Below are positions 1-9,718 of a stretch of DNA of 64,000 nt, one piece after another. The notes under the pieces were generated by a model. The model worked only from the letters and a program-made list of their open reading frames with translations, made no database searches and was not told where the DNA came from. Source of the stretch: Orbilia blumenaviensis (taxonomy: Eukaryota > Ascomycota > Orbiliomycetes > Orbiliales > Orbiliaceae); NCBI GenBank assembly GCA_036872755.1, contig JAVHNS010000008.1:1798001-1862000 (forward strand). The letters run 5' to 3'. The position numbers and the translations under genes were made by a program. Within the stretch, counting starts at the first letter, position 1, and every line of letters starts with the position of its first letter.

Positions 1-1977
1 TCCCATGATATCTAGAGATAGAGTTAGCCATGCTAAGCTTTTGCGATCGGATGCAAAGGGTTGGGTTGCCTTCATACAGGCTTGCCAAATTTGTTGTACA
101 AATAGATTCCATCCATTAACTCGCCATAAATATCGAGTTGAAGGTGATCTGCTGCACCGTTCCCGATCCGAACAGGTTTGCTTTTGCGATAGCCCTCGAG
201 ATGGTTTAGTTCGATCTCCTCAAGTTCTGGCACCGTACATCGCAGTCTTTGTTAGCCATGCCCTGTTTAGATTGTGGTTGACTTTCTGATAGGAATTACA
301 GACCTGTTTCACCACGAATAGAAAACATGATTGGAAGCCCAGCATCTTTGTTTCGTGAGTACTTAAGGCGGTCGGAAATGAAGTTCATGTAGGCTTCCGC
401 TTCTGCCGTAAATCCCATTCGAAGGAGAATGTAGATAGTAAACGCTGGGTATTTCGTTAGATAACATTAACTAGTCTGAGGGGTGTAAGATCCGGCTTAC
501 AAGAATCTCGGACCCAGGAGAATCGGTAATCCTAAGGAAACATGTTAGTGACTCTTGATATGCACCTTCAAACATAATCTAAAATCCTTTACCCAGTTCC
601 TTCCTCCACCAACATCTTCCGGCAGCGAGAAGGTAGCCGCTGCGACAATCGCCCCCGTCGGTTCATAGGTCAACATCTTTAATATCATTAAACTCCTTTG
701 AACTGCTTCTCGGTACAGACCCTTATACTTTGACTGGCTGATCCAATTGTACCAATAGGTTGACGTCTCTTTTTGGAGGCTATCGAGGAGACCGGTCGTA
801 ATGGGTGTTGGGTCTGTCTGCGCATCATTGGCGCATCTCAGAACAAAGGAAATTGATTGTCCTTCGCGTAGTTTGACTTTGCAGGTTACGCCGGGGCCAA
901 GATGGTGCTCCCTTTGTTCGATATTAAAGTCGATGACTGGGCAGGACACACCATCTCCACAGTCTATAGTGGCTTCGAGTTGCATCGCCATATCCTCTGA
1001 ATGTACGGAATTTTGCATTAGTATCTAAAAAAGGCTCGAAAAACCACAAACCATCAAGGGGGAAAAGGGAAGAGCCGTACTCCTTTCTGTCTTGAATAAA
1101 ATCTTTGTCACACATTCCCCATCACTATGTTTCAACATCTCCGTTGTATGCGCCAATCGCGCATAGTCAAAGGCGGGGAAACACTCGATGTCTAATTCCA
1201 TTTCTCCGCGAATACACTCAGCGCGCCTAATTAGCCATTTCCTAAGCCCATTCCCCACGCCCTTTTGGAGGACCTTATCCTTAATAGGTCGATGGAAAAA
1301 ATCGAGGAGACTAACGACGCCATCTTCGTGCAAGAAGCGAGTTTGAAGGATGTTGTTGGAAGGAAGATAAGCCTGCTTCGAAGTTGGAGGGGAATAGTTG
1401 TCGTGGCTAGCTTTTTCGGCGTCATGGGAAGGAGAAATTGAAAAATGGCCACCCCGGTTGCAGTCGAGAATTCGGGCGAATACGCTGGGCGAGTCGAATT
1501 CTGGCCTATATGCGGGAATTTGGTAAGCCCAGGTAACAAAATATAAAATTAAACCCGTGTTGTTTTTGTGGTAAACTTTACCAGCATAGTTGATCAATGC
1601 CACCGTCGATGCCTTTGTGCAACCAAGTTAGCTGGATAAGTGCTTATGAGCTGGGAATAGCAGTATCAAATTTGGAAACATCTGACATACCGACGATGGC
1701 ACAAGTGTGCATATTCCCAATCAGCCCTGTTGTAATTTTTTATTTTATATTAGAATCCAATATATATATGCTTTGAATCCGTGTTCATGCAGTTTGAGGC
1801 AATGCGCGTACCATAAGCTTCGATCTAAATTAACCAGCCGACAGCCTCATCAGACCTTGATGTTCATGGTTGAAATTGGAACGGAATCTTTCGGAAATAT
1901 CTACTCACGGGCAAGTACCCCGTCTGGGACCTCAAACCCAGCGCATTCCCCGGGTTGTTCTTAGAATCGCCTGGCAT
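1..1977 (-). CDS. Glycoside hydrolase family 15 protein (trehalase/glucoamylase-like), 3' end outside window
   Basis: Predicted cytosolic glycosidase acting on alpha-glucosides such as trehalose or starch-type oligosaccharides; substrate is inferred from family only. I see nine or more short exons: 1977-1909 (ATG), 1824-1812 (a 13-nt microexon), 1726-1691, 1612-1582, 1505-1081, 996-593, 531-501, 444-304, about 235-78, then 11 to the edge. Spliced, the N-terminal trehalase-like domain reads [16 protein letters not shown] followed by [15 protein letters not shown], and the catalytic part begins [14 protein letters not shown] and continues [25 protein letters not shown] and GKPISWD. These match the GH15 family in order, with introns in phase. 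The in-frame stop near 1025 falls inside an intron (1080-997), so the gene need not be broken. The one junction I could not close is near 303-236, where either a different splice site or a small frameshift is needed. Catalytic acids lie beyond the left edge. Confidence 0.85.
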
Positions 1978-2569
1978 AGTGTCCTAATGGCGTGGTTTTT
2001 TATTTTATTTTTATTTTTATTGTTATTATTTAATGCCTCGAAAAGTCGATGTCTTGATAGGTCTCGTCAAGTTATTTAAAGTGAACAGCTCGGCGGGATG
2101 CCAACTTCGAAGCGCAATGACGTTGTCCTCGCTAGAATCGATCGAGCGGGTAAGTAGGAACCGAATTAGCGAGGGTATTTGAGCAAACCAGAAAGCTTGC
2201 ACACACACCCTGTATGTCGTCTGAAAATACCCCAGCTGAAGAGAAATCGTGGATCTTGCAATGGATTATATATTCATGAATCTGTTTCTATATATTCTCC
2301 GTATAGATAGGATGCAGAGTATTTGCTTTAGCGGCAGCTAACCCGAGGAAAGGCGACCCAAAGCGATTTATATAACGATGCCGCTCCAAAGTCAAATAGA
2401 TTCGACTGGTAAACCGGAACAAAGGCGGAACCCAAATATGCGTAAGCTTCCTGAAATGTCAACGATCTGGGGCGGGTGGGTACCCAAATTTGACTAAGCG
2501 GTATTCTGAACTTTACTGCAGGACCTTTACCTAATCCTGGCCTAACCCTTGATCACTAAACATCAGTAA
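1978..2569. other. Intergenic, promoter side of the GH15 gene
   Basis: This stretch lies upstream of the GH15 start codon. It contains an AT-rich T/A tract at about 1997-2031 and no ORF with recognisable content. Nothing else can be supported. Confidence 0.6.
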
Positions 2570-2794
2570 ACATGTAGCGGGGTATTGACTAAGCTTGAAC
2601 AACATCGAGGAAGTATGATTATTGGAGCTTTGTTCCAAGGCAACGATATAAATGGTCCTGGGCAAGCTCTTGGAGGGACGTTTGCGGAGATGTTGCATCT
2701 TGGGGTAGTCTCGGGATGTATTGGCGATGATTATATCAACAGTTGGCCGCTTTACAAATCATTGGATAAGAAATTGAAGCTTCGGGAGATGTAA
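2570..2794 (+). pseudogene. Possible C-terminal fragment of a flavoprotein; otherwise unrecognised ORF
   Basis: Open frame of 74 codons bounded upstream by a TAA at 2567 and ending in TAA at 2794; the only internal ATG is at about 2615. The middle reads GALFQGNDINGPGQALGG then FAEMLHLGVVSG. This spacing of glycines loosely recalls the C-terminal FAD-binding signature of 3-ketosteroid dehydrogenase or fumarate-reductase type flavoproteins (G-[LF]-[YF]..GN...G.G..LG..FG..[AS]G). No upstream exons of such an enzyme were found in the preceding 600 bases, so if the match is real it is a relic. It could equally be a chance ORF. Confidence 0.25.
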
Positions 2795-3069
2795 TTTGTA
2801 TTTGGTAATATCTAGGTGTCTACCGGGGAATGTAAGTACATGGTAGATAGATATTCGCATCAAACGGCCTTTCCCGGATACTAAGTACGCGGTGTCTACT
2901 GCTACTATCTAGAAATTCGGAGGGGAAAAAAGTGAAAGCAAAATTGCGCCTGGACACCCTCTAAGAGCCTGATAATCCAAATCGCTAACAGAACAGGAAC
3001 AAGGACAATAACTAAAACAGGTAAAAGCAATATTTTCTTAGTAAGCGTCTCCACGAGGTCTATTCCTAC
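2795..3069. other. Short intergenic, 3' side of the xanthine dioxygenase gene
   Basis: About 275 bases between the flavoprotein-like fragment and the stop codon of the minus-strand dioxygenase. It presumably holds the dioxygenase 3' UTR. No other structure seen. Confidence 0.5.
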
Positions 3070-4257
3070 TTAGGCGTCTGGCCCTGCTGGAGCCTCTGTG
3101 TCCGCCAAATTGCACTGTCGGAACATCCTCACCTCTTCAGGCGCGAAGGCTCCGCAGACAGTATGCAACACACCGCGATTGTGGAACAACACCATATCAC
3201 CTTCCTCCCAATCATGGGCATAAACGAGTTCAGGTGAAATACCTGGCCTCAAAAGGCTGTACACGGTCTCTCGAACCTTAGCAATATCATCAATGACTGT
3301 GCCGTCCTTGAGGTGTAGCTTCCTAACGGCGCTGGGGTGAATCTGCAAAGCCAGATTTCCAGTCACTGGGTTCTTCCAGCACATCGGATGGATCTGGATA
3401 TCCGATTGGGCTACCTCTGGTAGTTCGCTTTCCGGGAGCTCCATGCCATCAGAGAACAGACCAAGACCGGTAGGAAGAGATTTAGCCTTCGACATCCATA
3501 TGTATGGATGTGGGGCGTACTCTACCATGGTGGTTCGTGCGAGTTCCTTGGCCTCGTCGCTCAGGATTTCATAGCTCTTCTCGCCAGAAACGAAGGCGGT
3601 AGTACCGAGAGATACGTCGAGTTTATCATCGGTTCCATCGTCATAACGAAGGACCTGGCGTCTTCCACCAGGAACTTTGACAGCCATAAGAGTTGTTACT
3701 TTTGGTGGCTGCATATTAGCGCCATAAAGGGCGGCGTCGATATGCCACCGATAGAATCTGGTGAAGTCGAGGTCTTCATCATCGGGTATGGCAGTCTTGT
3801 GGAATGTTTTGTGATGTGGGTGCTTTAATTGCGCGTTTTGAAGACCCTCATACTCGGGGACAAAACCGTTTCCAATTAGCTGTACCTGTGGCTGGTTTGG
3901 AAGAGTCTTAAGGTCTGGATGAAGAATCGATGCGGTCTTCTTAGTGTTGTTGGAGTGGCCGTAGGTGGTGCTGTAGGGAGAAAAGCGGTGATTGAGTTGG
4001 TATTGGTGATAAGGGGAGAGGGACTGTTGGTTCTTGAAGAGAACGACTTGATGCTCATAGAGAGCTCTTTCAATTATTTTGAAATCATCGTCTATAACAA
4101 CATGGTTAACAGAACATCTCAAAGAATGCATCATAGGGGTAGGTCAGTTGCACACACCTGAAAGGTTGGCAAGATCAAGGCCTTTGATCTCAACCCCAAA
4201 CTTGCTGGCAGCAGGGGCCGGGATCGGGAGCAATTGAACCGCGGATTCGATAGTCAT
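3070..4257 (-). CDS. xanA: Alpha-ketoglutarate-dependent xanthine dioxygenase (XanA type)
   Basis: Fe(II)/2-oxoglutarate enzyme that hydroxylates xanthine to uric acid, letting fungi use purines as nitrogen source independently of molybdenum xanthine dehydrogenase. Exon 1 is 4257-4158 (ATG 4257-4255), a 66-nt intron runs from GTGTGT to TATAG, and exon 2 is 4091-3070, giving 373 residues, close to the roughly 370 of Aspergillus XanA. The TauD/TfdA fold is marked by the iron-binding HxD at about H150/D152 (RWHIDAALY), the segment PPKVTTLMAVKVPGG, LGTTAFVSG, and the distal histidine in HNRGVLHTV (about H343). The known iron ligands of Aspergillus nidulans XanA (H149, D151, H340) line up well. 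Two AGATAG boxes upstream (4380-4385 and 4553-4558) fit GATA-factor nitrogen control, but that is inference. The downstream neighbour is unrelated. Confidence 0.93.
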
Positions 4258-4379
4258 CTTAGTCCTTTTTTCAAACTGAAAGTCTAGGATGGTTGATTTA
4301 GATATAATTTGTAATTTTAATAATTTTAATCTGAATTTCGGAAACTTTCGAGTTTGTAGAGACTTAAAATCGGGGCTCC

Positions 4380-4558
4380 AGATAGTATATATTTATATTC
4401 GCCTGAGAGGATACCGATTGCGTATATGATGGGGGCAGATTAGATGTGTGGAAGATTCGACTGTGAGATGGGATTGCTGTTGTTTTATACACCCTGGACA
4501 TATGTAACCTTTCCGTTTAGCATCTAATTACCTAGTATCTAGGTACCTACGTAGATAG
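4380..4558. promoter_or_regulatory. Two GATA-type boxes upstream of xanA
   Basis: AGATAG occurs at 4380-4385 and 4553-4558, 120-300 bases upstream of the dioxygenase start. HGATAR is the site for AreA/NIT2 nitrogen regulators, which control purine catabolism in other ascomycetes. The motif is short and occurs by chance, so this is only suggestive. A CCTAG-TAT-CTAGG inverted repeat lies between them at about 4531-4543. Confidence 0.3.
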
Positions 4559-4605
4559 TATACGTATCATATCCACTAACCTGGGTTCCATATCTGTATT
4601 CTAAA

Positions 4606-5007
4606 ATGTCGGCTCCAGAGATTTCAGGCATGGCGGATCTTGACATACAACACATTCAGGCTCGGATCCAAGATGCCGTTCGCCGCCTGGCCAGATTTGG
4701 TACCTTGTCGGAGTGTTCCACTGTCGGGAGCGGCCGTTCCCCCACGTCCTTGATGCCGGCTGGCTGTTTTAACGTTTTAATCTTATCGGATCTGGAACAG
4801 TGTGCTTATCTGACACAAAAGATCGAGATAGGAGCTCAGGAAATGCATTTGATCAAATATTGCGTTTTATCGCAAAATAATTCTATTTTTGATTTGTTCA
4901 GCTTGTTTTATCGGATTAGTATACAAAGTTGGGGCAGATGTTATGATATGACACGGGAAGCGCCTAGGCCGGAATTCCATATAGCTTGGGCCCGTATTCC
5001 CAGCTAG
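4606..5007 (+). CDS. Hypothetical 133-residue ORF, doubtful
   Basis: ATG-initiated frame with a favourable A at -3, ending 15 bases from the stop codon of the convergent sideroflexin gene. The N-terminus (MSAPEISGMADLDIQ...) is amphipathic and could form a helix; the rest contains no domain I recognise, no signal peptide and no membrane segment. The amino-acid composition of the second half (many isolated Cys, Leu, Phe) is like random sequence. It may be only a first exon or a chance ORF in the shared region upstream of the dioxygenase. Confidence 0.25.
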   Translation: MSAPEISGMADLDIQHIQARIQDAVRRLARFGTLSECSTVGSGRSPTSLMPAGCFNVLILSDLEQCAYLTQKIEIGAQEMHLIKYCVLSQNNSIFDLFSLFYRISIQSWGRCYDMTREAPRPEFHIAWARIPS

Positions 5008-5022
5008 CCTTTCGGACCATGT

Positions 5023-6274
5023 CTATATACCACGATTGAATTCTACGGTTTTAATACCACGTTTCGCCGCCTTTTCTTGGATATCCGGTTCCAGGTGGCT
5101 GACATCAATGGCTTGCCTTTGTGGGAAAGCTGCAAGGGCTAACGGTAAAGCGAATATCGATGTTGTGAAGATGAGTCCTGGGTGCACGGGTTAGTTGTAA
5201 TTTCCTAGTGTTTTCGTTAGAGTCCTTTGATGCTAACCTAGATTTATTGGAATCGTCCAGCCTGGTCTCTTTCCCAGCCAGCCTCGTTGTAACCTCACTA
5301 AAACCAATGGTGGTATAACCATGATTGGCGTGGCATTCATAACACGACTAAACGCCGTCTCTCCGACCGCTAATATCGCCGCCTTTTTACTTTTCCCTAG
5401 GCTCTCCGGCTCGCTGGTATCTCCCTTTTCTTTCTGCGTGAAAACGTCGATACCAGTCTTGATCTCTCCGGCTCGCATGAGGCACACATTGACCACACCT
5501 GCTGACACGACGGCTGCGAATGGAACCAATCGACTCAAGATCAGTTTTGTGGACGGAGATACGTTTTTCAGACGCGGTACCAGGGAATTGAGGCCGACTG
5601 CCACACCACAAGACGCTGTGACTGCGGTGAGGTACGAGGTTACGAGGTCCGAAGTTGTTAGAGGGGTTGATTTGTTGGCATTAGAGGTATTGATTGCGAC
5701 ATTGACAGACTGGTTGACGATTTGCCAGAGTACGGTCCCTGCGGTCTACTCATGGGTGTTATAATTGACGGCATCGTAGTGGTGGTCTAAGGAAGGGGTC
5801 TTACCCCTAGGCCAGGTTGGAGCATGCCCCCCGTTACAATAAGATTGCAGAGGACGAAGGCGCTCATACGGAAAGGGAGCAGAACTGGTTCACCGGTATC
5901 TGTTTTTCCCTGTTAGACGCCTTTAACATGTATCCGATATATATCGTCTAGCTAGTACCTGGGTGTATCGTTGAGTCGACAATCTTCTTGGCGGCCCAGA
6001 CATCCTCCATGGACGGACTGCCCGGGGTGTCGACTGTAACATCTCCAGATTTGAAGCCTGTAACAAGCGCAATAGCCTTTTGGAGGTTGGTTCCGGATAC
6101 AAAAAGTGTCCTGTGAGGTTGTTTGCCGTCGCATCGTTAGCTCGTGCTTGGGACCCGGTACCATGGTGGGGCGTTGACATCTAACCTTGGATCTGATAAG
6201 TCAGCAGAATGCCTGACCCGGCCCCAGTATGTCGACAGATCGTAGCGCGACAATGGTAGTTCCTGAGGCGCCAT
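5023..6274 (-). CDS. Sideroflexin (mitochondrial inner-membrane amino-acid transporter)
   Basis: Sideroflexins are multi-pass carriers of the inner mitochondrial membrane; animal SFXN1 imports serine for one-carbon metabolism and the yeast relative is Fsf1. Five exons: 6274-6186, 6110-5959, 5899-5805, 5745-5238, 5177-5023, all with GT-AG borders and matching phases, giving 332 residues, the usual family length. Order of motifs: LPLSRYDLSTYWGRVRH at the N-terminus, VWAAKKIVDSTIHPDTGE, LPFRMSAFVLCNLIVTGGM, TVLWQIVNQSVNVAINTSNAN, VPFAAVVSAGVVNVCLMR, and the C-terminus IFALPLALAAFPQR ending near EFNRGI. Hydrophobic segments alternate with short loops as expected. The ATG at 6274-6272 sits directly before the conserved start. 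It points away from the PP2C gene's 3' end, with about 560 bases between. Confidence 0.93.
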
Positions 6275-6830
6275 TGTGCTATTGTCACCGGTTGATAGAG
6301 TGGAGATGGTGAGAAGGGAGTGATTCGGACTGCGAGAATGGTATCATCATCTGATAGCTATTAATTGCAACTAGGCTGGTCGGCTGGGTGGTTTCAAACT
6401 AACTAGGTCAAAGATAAGAAGGGTCCTAGTCTGTTCAACGGACCAACCAGTCGCGCGTTGTGCTGCCAACCTCAATTAACCGATGCAGCACCGGCATCGG
6501 ACACGACTGTGCAGGCTGGTATGCATACTTAAGTAAGGAAGTACTTGAGTACCTCTGTACTACTGCGACATGCCCAATATTCATGCATACCATCGGGCGG
6601 CCCCAGGCCCCACTTGGTTCCTCGTAAACGGTCTCTCACGTGGTTAACTAAGATTTAATCAATCGATCTTGATGCTTATTTACAATGGCTCTGATTGGGT
6701 GTACTGTACTCTCTACAATGAAAAGCACAAAATTCGCAAACGTTCAAGCTCGCAAGCAAACTTAAGCCAAGATTTAGGAAAGCTTTAAAGAAGGGAAATG
6801 TATAATCGAACTGGAACTGCGACTCGAAGA
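6275..6830. other. Intergenic between sideroflexin 5' end and PP2C 3' end
   Basis: About 556 bases that must hold the sideroflexin promoter and the PP2C 3' UTR. It contains a cluster of short TACTTAAGTAAGGAAGTACTT-like repeats near 6524-6550. No gene seen. Confidence 0.5.
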
Positions 6831-8434
6831 CTACATCCTTCTGCTCCGGACCTGTTCCGCTTCCTTTCGTCTATATTCTCTGAGTTCTCTCGTATTATCA
6901 CCTGGGGCCCTTTGTTCCCAACCCCCAAGCCTTATTACCATCGCACTTGCATTGTCGCCTTCTTTAGTTACTGTACAAGCAAAGTCGACTAAAGCCCGAG
7001 CAGCATCATCCGGGGTTCTGCTGTCTCCAACAATATCGACTACTTCCTGATCGCTCAATGTTCCACTGACCCCATCAGTCATAAGTACCATGAAGGAAAA
7101 TTCTCCTTTATTCCGGATTGTTAGCCTGCAGAGTTCGGGTTCGGCAGAGACGCCTAAACGTTTCTGTCTGACGTCGCCAAAAGCCCGGGTGTTTGCGAGG
7201 ACGCCAAAGCGCTCCTCGCCGAATGAGTCCGTGACAAAGGAGGCTGCATATCTTCGAAGCCGTTTTGACTCAGATGGTAGTGACGGGTGGTGATTTGTAG
7301 TAAGTGGGTACGGTTGGCCGGCTTGGTCGCATACGAGGATACGCGTATCGCCAATATGGGCTGTCATAATCGTTGGTTGGGCTTGTGGATGCCAAAAAGG
7401 GATAGATGGGCTTTCGCCTTTGGGCATGGATATAAGAGCTGTAGAACATGTTGATCCACCTTTGAATGCAATCACCTCAGACCGCTTGATAGACTTAATT
7501 GGTGGCGTTGTATAAGACCCGTTGACGTCATCCAGGGCATTCTGGAGATCGTAAATGGCGGGGGCAGCATCGTCTAACGCGGCGGGTGGCGGCTTTTGGG
7601 AGAGGTACGACGCCAATCCGTCACCACTGATGAAGTCAAGGTCTGCTCTTAAAAAGCTATATGACAACAGGTTCTCGAGAGTTGGCGGTTGTTCTTCATG
7701 AATGTTCCTTGGTTTTGGCCTTTCAACCTTGTGTCCAAGGTGGTCATGGGAAGAGTCGTAGTCTGGCCTGAAACGCTGGAAGTACCCGCCGACTGTATGT
7801 CTCCATGATTCGTTCAAGCTAGTTTGCATGTGGAGTAGCTCGTGCTTTGAGATGAACTTCGGGGGGGTTGGAGGCGGTTGTAGGCCAAATGCCTTCGATG
7901 TGGCTTCTAGATAATCGTGTAAATGTTTTTGCAGAAACCTTGCGCAAGTATCTCCCCCATGGCCGTCATAGATTCCAAAAAAGAAGACCGAATTTGTAGG
8001 ATGATCAGGATCATGCACTATCGGCTCTTTCTGTGGCGAATGAGTTCTCCCGTCCCCAAATGCCGGGAGATCGATGATGCCGGCTTGCCATGCGTCCTCG
8101 TTATAGCCACGCTCTCCCCGTGCAGTATGGACTCCAAAATGATGCTTGGCAGACTTTAGGGGGATCCGAACGTATTGCTTCTCTTTCTTCTCCGGATGCT
8201 GCGATGATGGAGGGACAGCCTGGACGAAGTAATCGTGGAACCCACGAGCTTGCTGGAGGCGAGCGGCGTGAAAGCGTGATGCTGACAAACACTGTCCTGC
8301 GCGCACCCGTCTGAGATTAAGAGGGGGGACCTTATGACGAAGCCGACCTCCGAAATAGGACCATATAAAGCCTGGAAGAACCGGATGAAGGAAAACCCCC
8401 AATTAGCCGTCATGTTCGCGATCCTGTCCGCCAT
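6831..8434 (-). CDS. PP2C-family protein serine/threonine phosphatase, probably mitochondrial (Ptc6-like)
   Basis: Mg/Mn-dependent phosphatase. The main exon, 8296-6831, carries the PP2C motifs in order: GERGYNEDAWQAG, FFGIYDGHGGDTCARFL (the metal-binding DGHGG at about 135-139), TAHIGDTRILVCD, LTTNHHPSLPSES, TRAFGDVRQKR and LMTDGVSGTLSDQEVV. The insertions between motifs and the late RAFGD-GVSAEPEL block recall yeast Ptc6, a mitochondrial phosphatase linked to mitophagy. The open frame of the main exon has no ATG before the catalytic domain, so a 5' exon is needed. The best model is exon 1 at 8434-8362 (starting MADRIANMTANWG) and an intron with GTCCTA donor and GCGCAG acceptor, giving 512 residues. 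The sequence following the junction (SASRFHAARLQQARGFHDYF) is Arg/Ala rich like a presequence. The family is certain; the 5' exon is tentative. Confidence 0.87.
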
Positions 8435-8795
8435 ATGTATGTTGTATAATAATTTTTTATTTTTTTATTTTCTTTCTAATATGCACGGGGTGGAGGGTAT
8501 AACATAAGAAGTGGTATGGGACTTACGGTAGGTATCGTTCAACCCCCACCTTGGAGTGTTGAGAACAGGCATCAGAAGGGTGATGAGTTGACCTGATGAA
8601 GCTACTTGAGCTAACTGGCTAAAACGGTGAGACAGACAATTGTGCCAGAGCAAGAGGCCATGGGAGCTTCCGTCCGCGATAGGGGGGGAACGATTGTTTG
8701 AAGCTGATGACGGCAACCGTGATAGAGTTCTTACGTATATGATAATATCTCATAGGCGTGTAAAGGAAGAGGATCAAGATCTCCCGTCTCCGGCA

Positions 8796-8826
<31 letters not shown>

Positions 8827-9718
8827 CTTCCCTTTCTCAACAGCCCAGCCCAACGTAATGGCGTTTCGAAAGTCCGTACGAACGAACAGCACCAAGATTC
8901 GTTCCCCACGCCAAACGCCAGCCTCTATCGAACCGAGACTATACCCGCCCCGCACAGCCGGAATAGACTGATCAAATCGAATGTAGCGGTTCTTGGAAGG
9001 TGTTTGAGGGATAACTACCTAAGCTTGCCAGGTAGCCTACTGCTACTAGTAGCTTGAAAGCTAAGCTATTGAAGCTCTGAGGGTTGAGTTCTGCTCAAGT
9101 CTCAAACCAACAAACGATTGAACCACCATGTCAAGCAGGCTCTTGAAATCCTCTCAGCTTTGAATGCAGCAATAAGTCCTAGGATAAGTTAATCCTTCGT
9201 ATTTGACACATTATATCAGCTTCGGTAGGCCCTTCGGTCGCTTGAGAAGGCGGCAGCCCGGCTGACTGGTTAACTAGGTACTTGGATCCCGTTGAAGCCT
9301 AGATGTTTGTCGAACCAGGTTACACTCTCACAGAATCAAGCCACCCTCCTGTGCTGCTGCAGTGCCAGCCAGCCAGTGCCCAGTTCCAGTGCCTGGTGTC
9401 TTGAATACGAGGTCTCCCCCTCGAGATCCTCGCAAGATAGTGTCGTCTGGCCGATTGGTCTCGATGATCTCGTAGAATTTCGCTATTTCGGAACTTCTCC
9501 AGTCTCCACATCTCCTCCTCCTAGCACCTATCCGTGTCTTTCATTGGCAAGATTTTTAAAAACCACTCGGACCAAAAAAGACCTGGGTGTGAACAGGGCA
9601 GAGTTCGTAACCGATTATTAAGCACAGATCCCCGTCTGGAACTCTAAGGCCTGCTGCGAAGCCTAGTTGCAATCGCGGAATCGCCTCCTCAGAGCAGCTG
9701 TTCTGCACCTAAGAAAAC
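8435..9718. other. Divergent promoter region between PP2C and Zn2Cys6 genes
   Basis: About 1.28 kb serving two divergently transcribed genes. It includes a T28 run at 8799-8826 and a cluster of AAGCTTGCC/GTAGCCTAC/AGTAGCTTG-type short inverted repeats around 9018-9075. No credible ORF starting with ATG is present. Confidence 0.55.
8799..8826. repeat. Poly(T) run, 28 nt
   Basis: Uninterrupted T tract in the divergent intergenic region. Homopolymers of 24-29 nt recur in this window only outside coding exons. Confidence 0.95.

Noticed and set aside
1025..1027. In-frame stop as evidence that the GH15 gene is a pseudogene
   Set aside because: The stop is inside an intron (1080-997) whose removal restores the conserved family sequence in phase.
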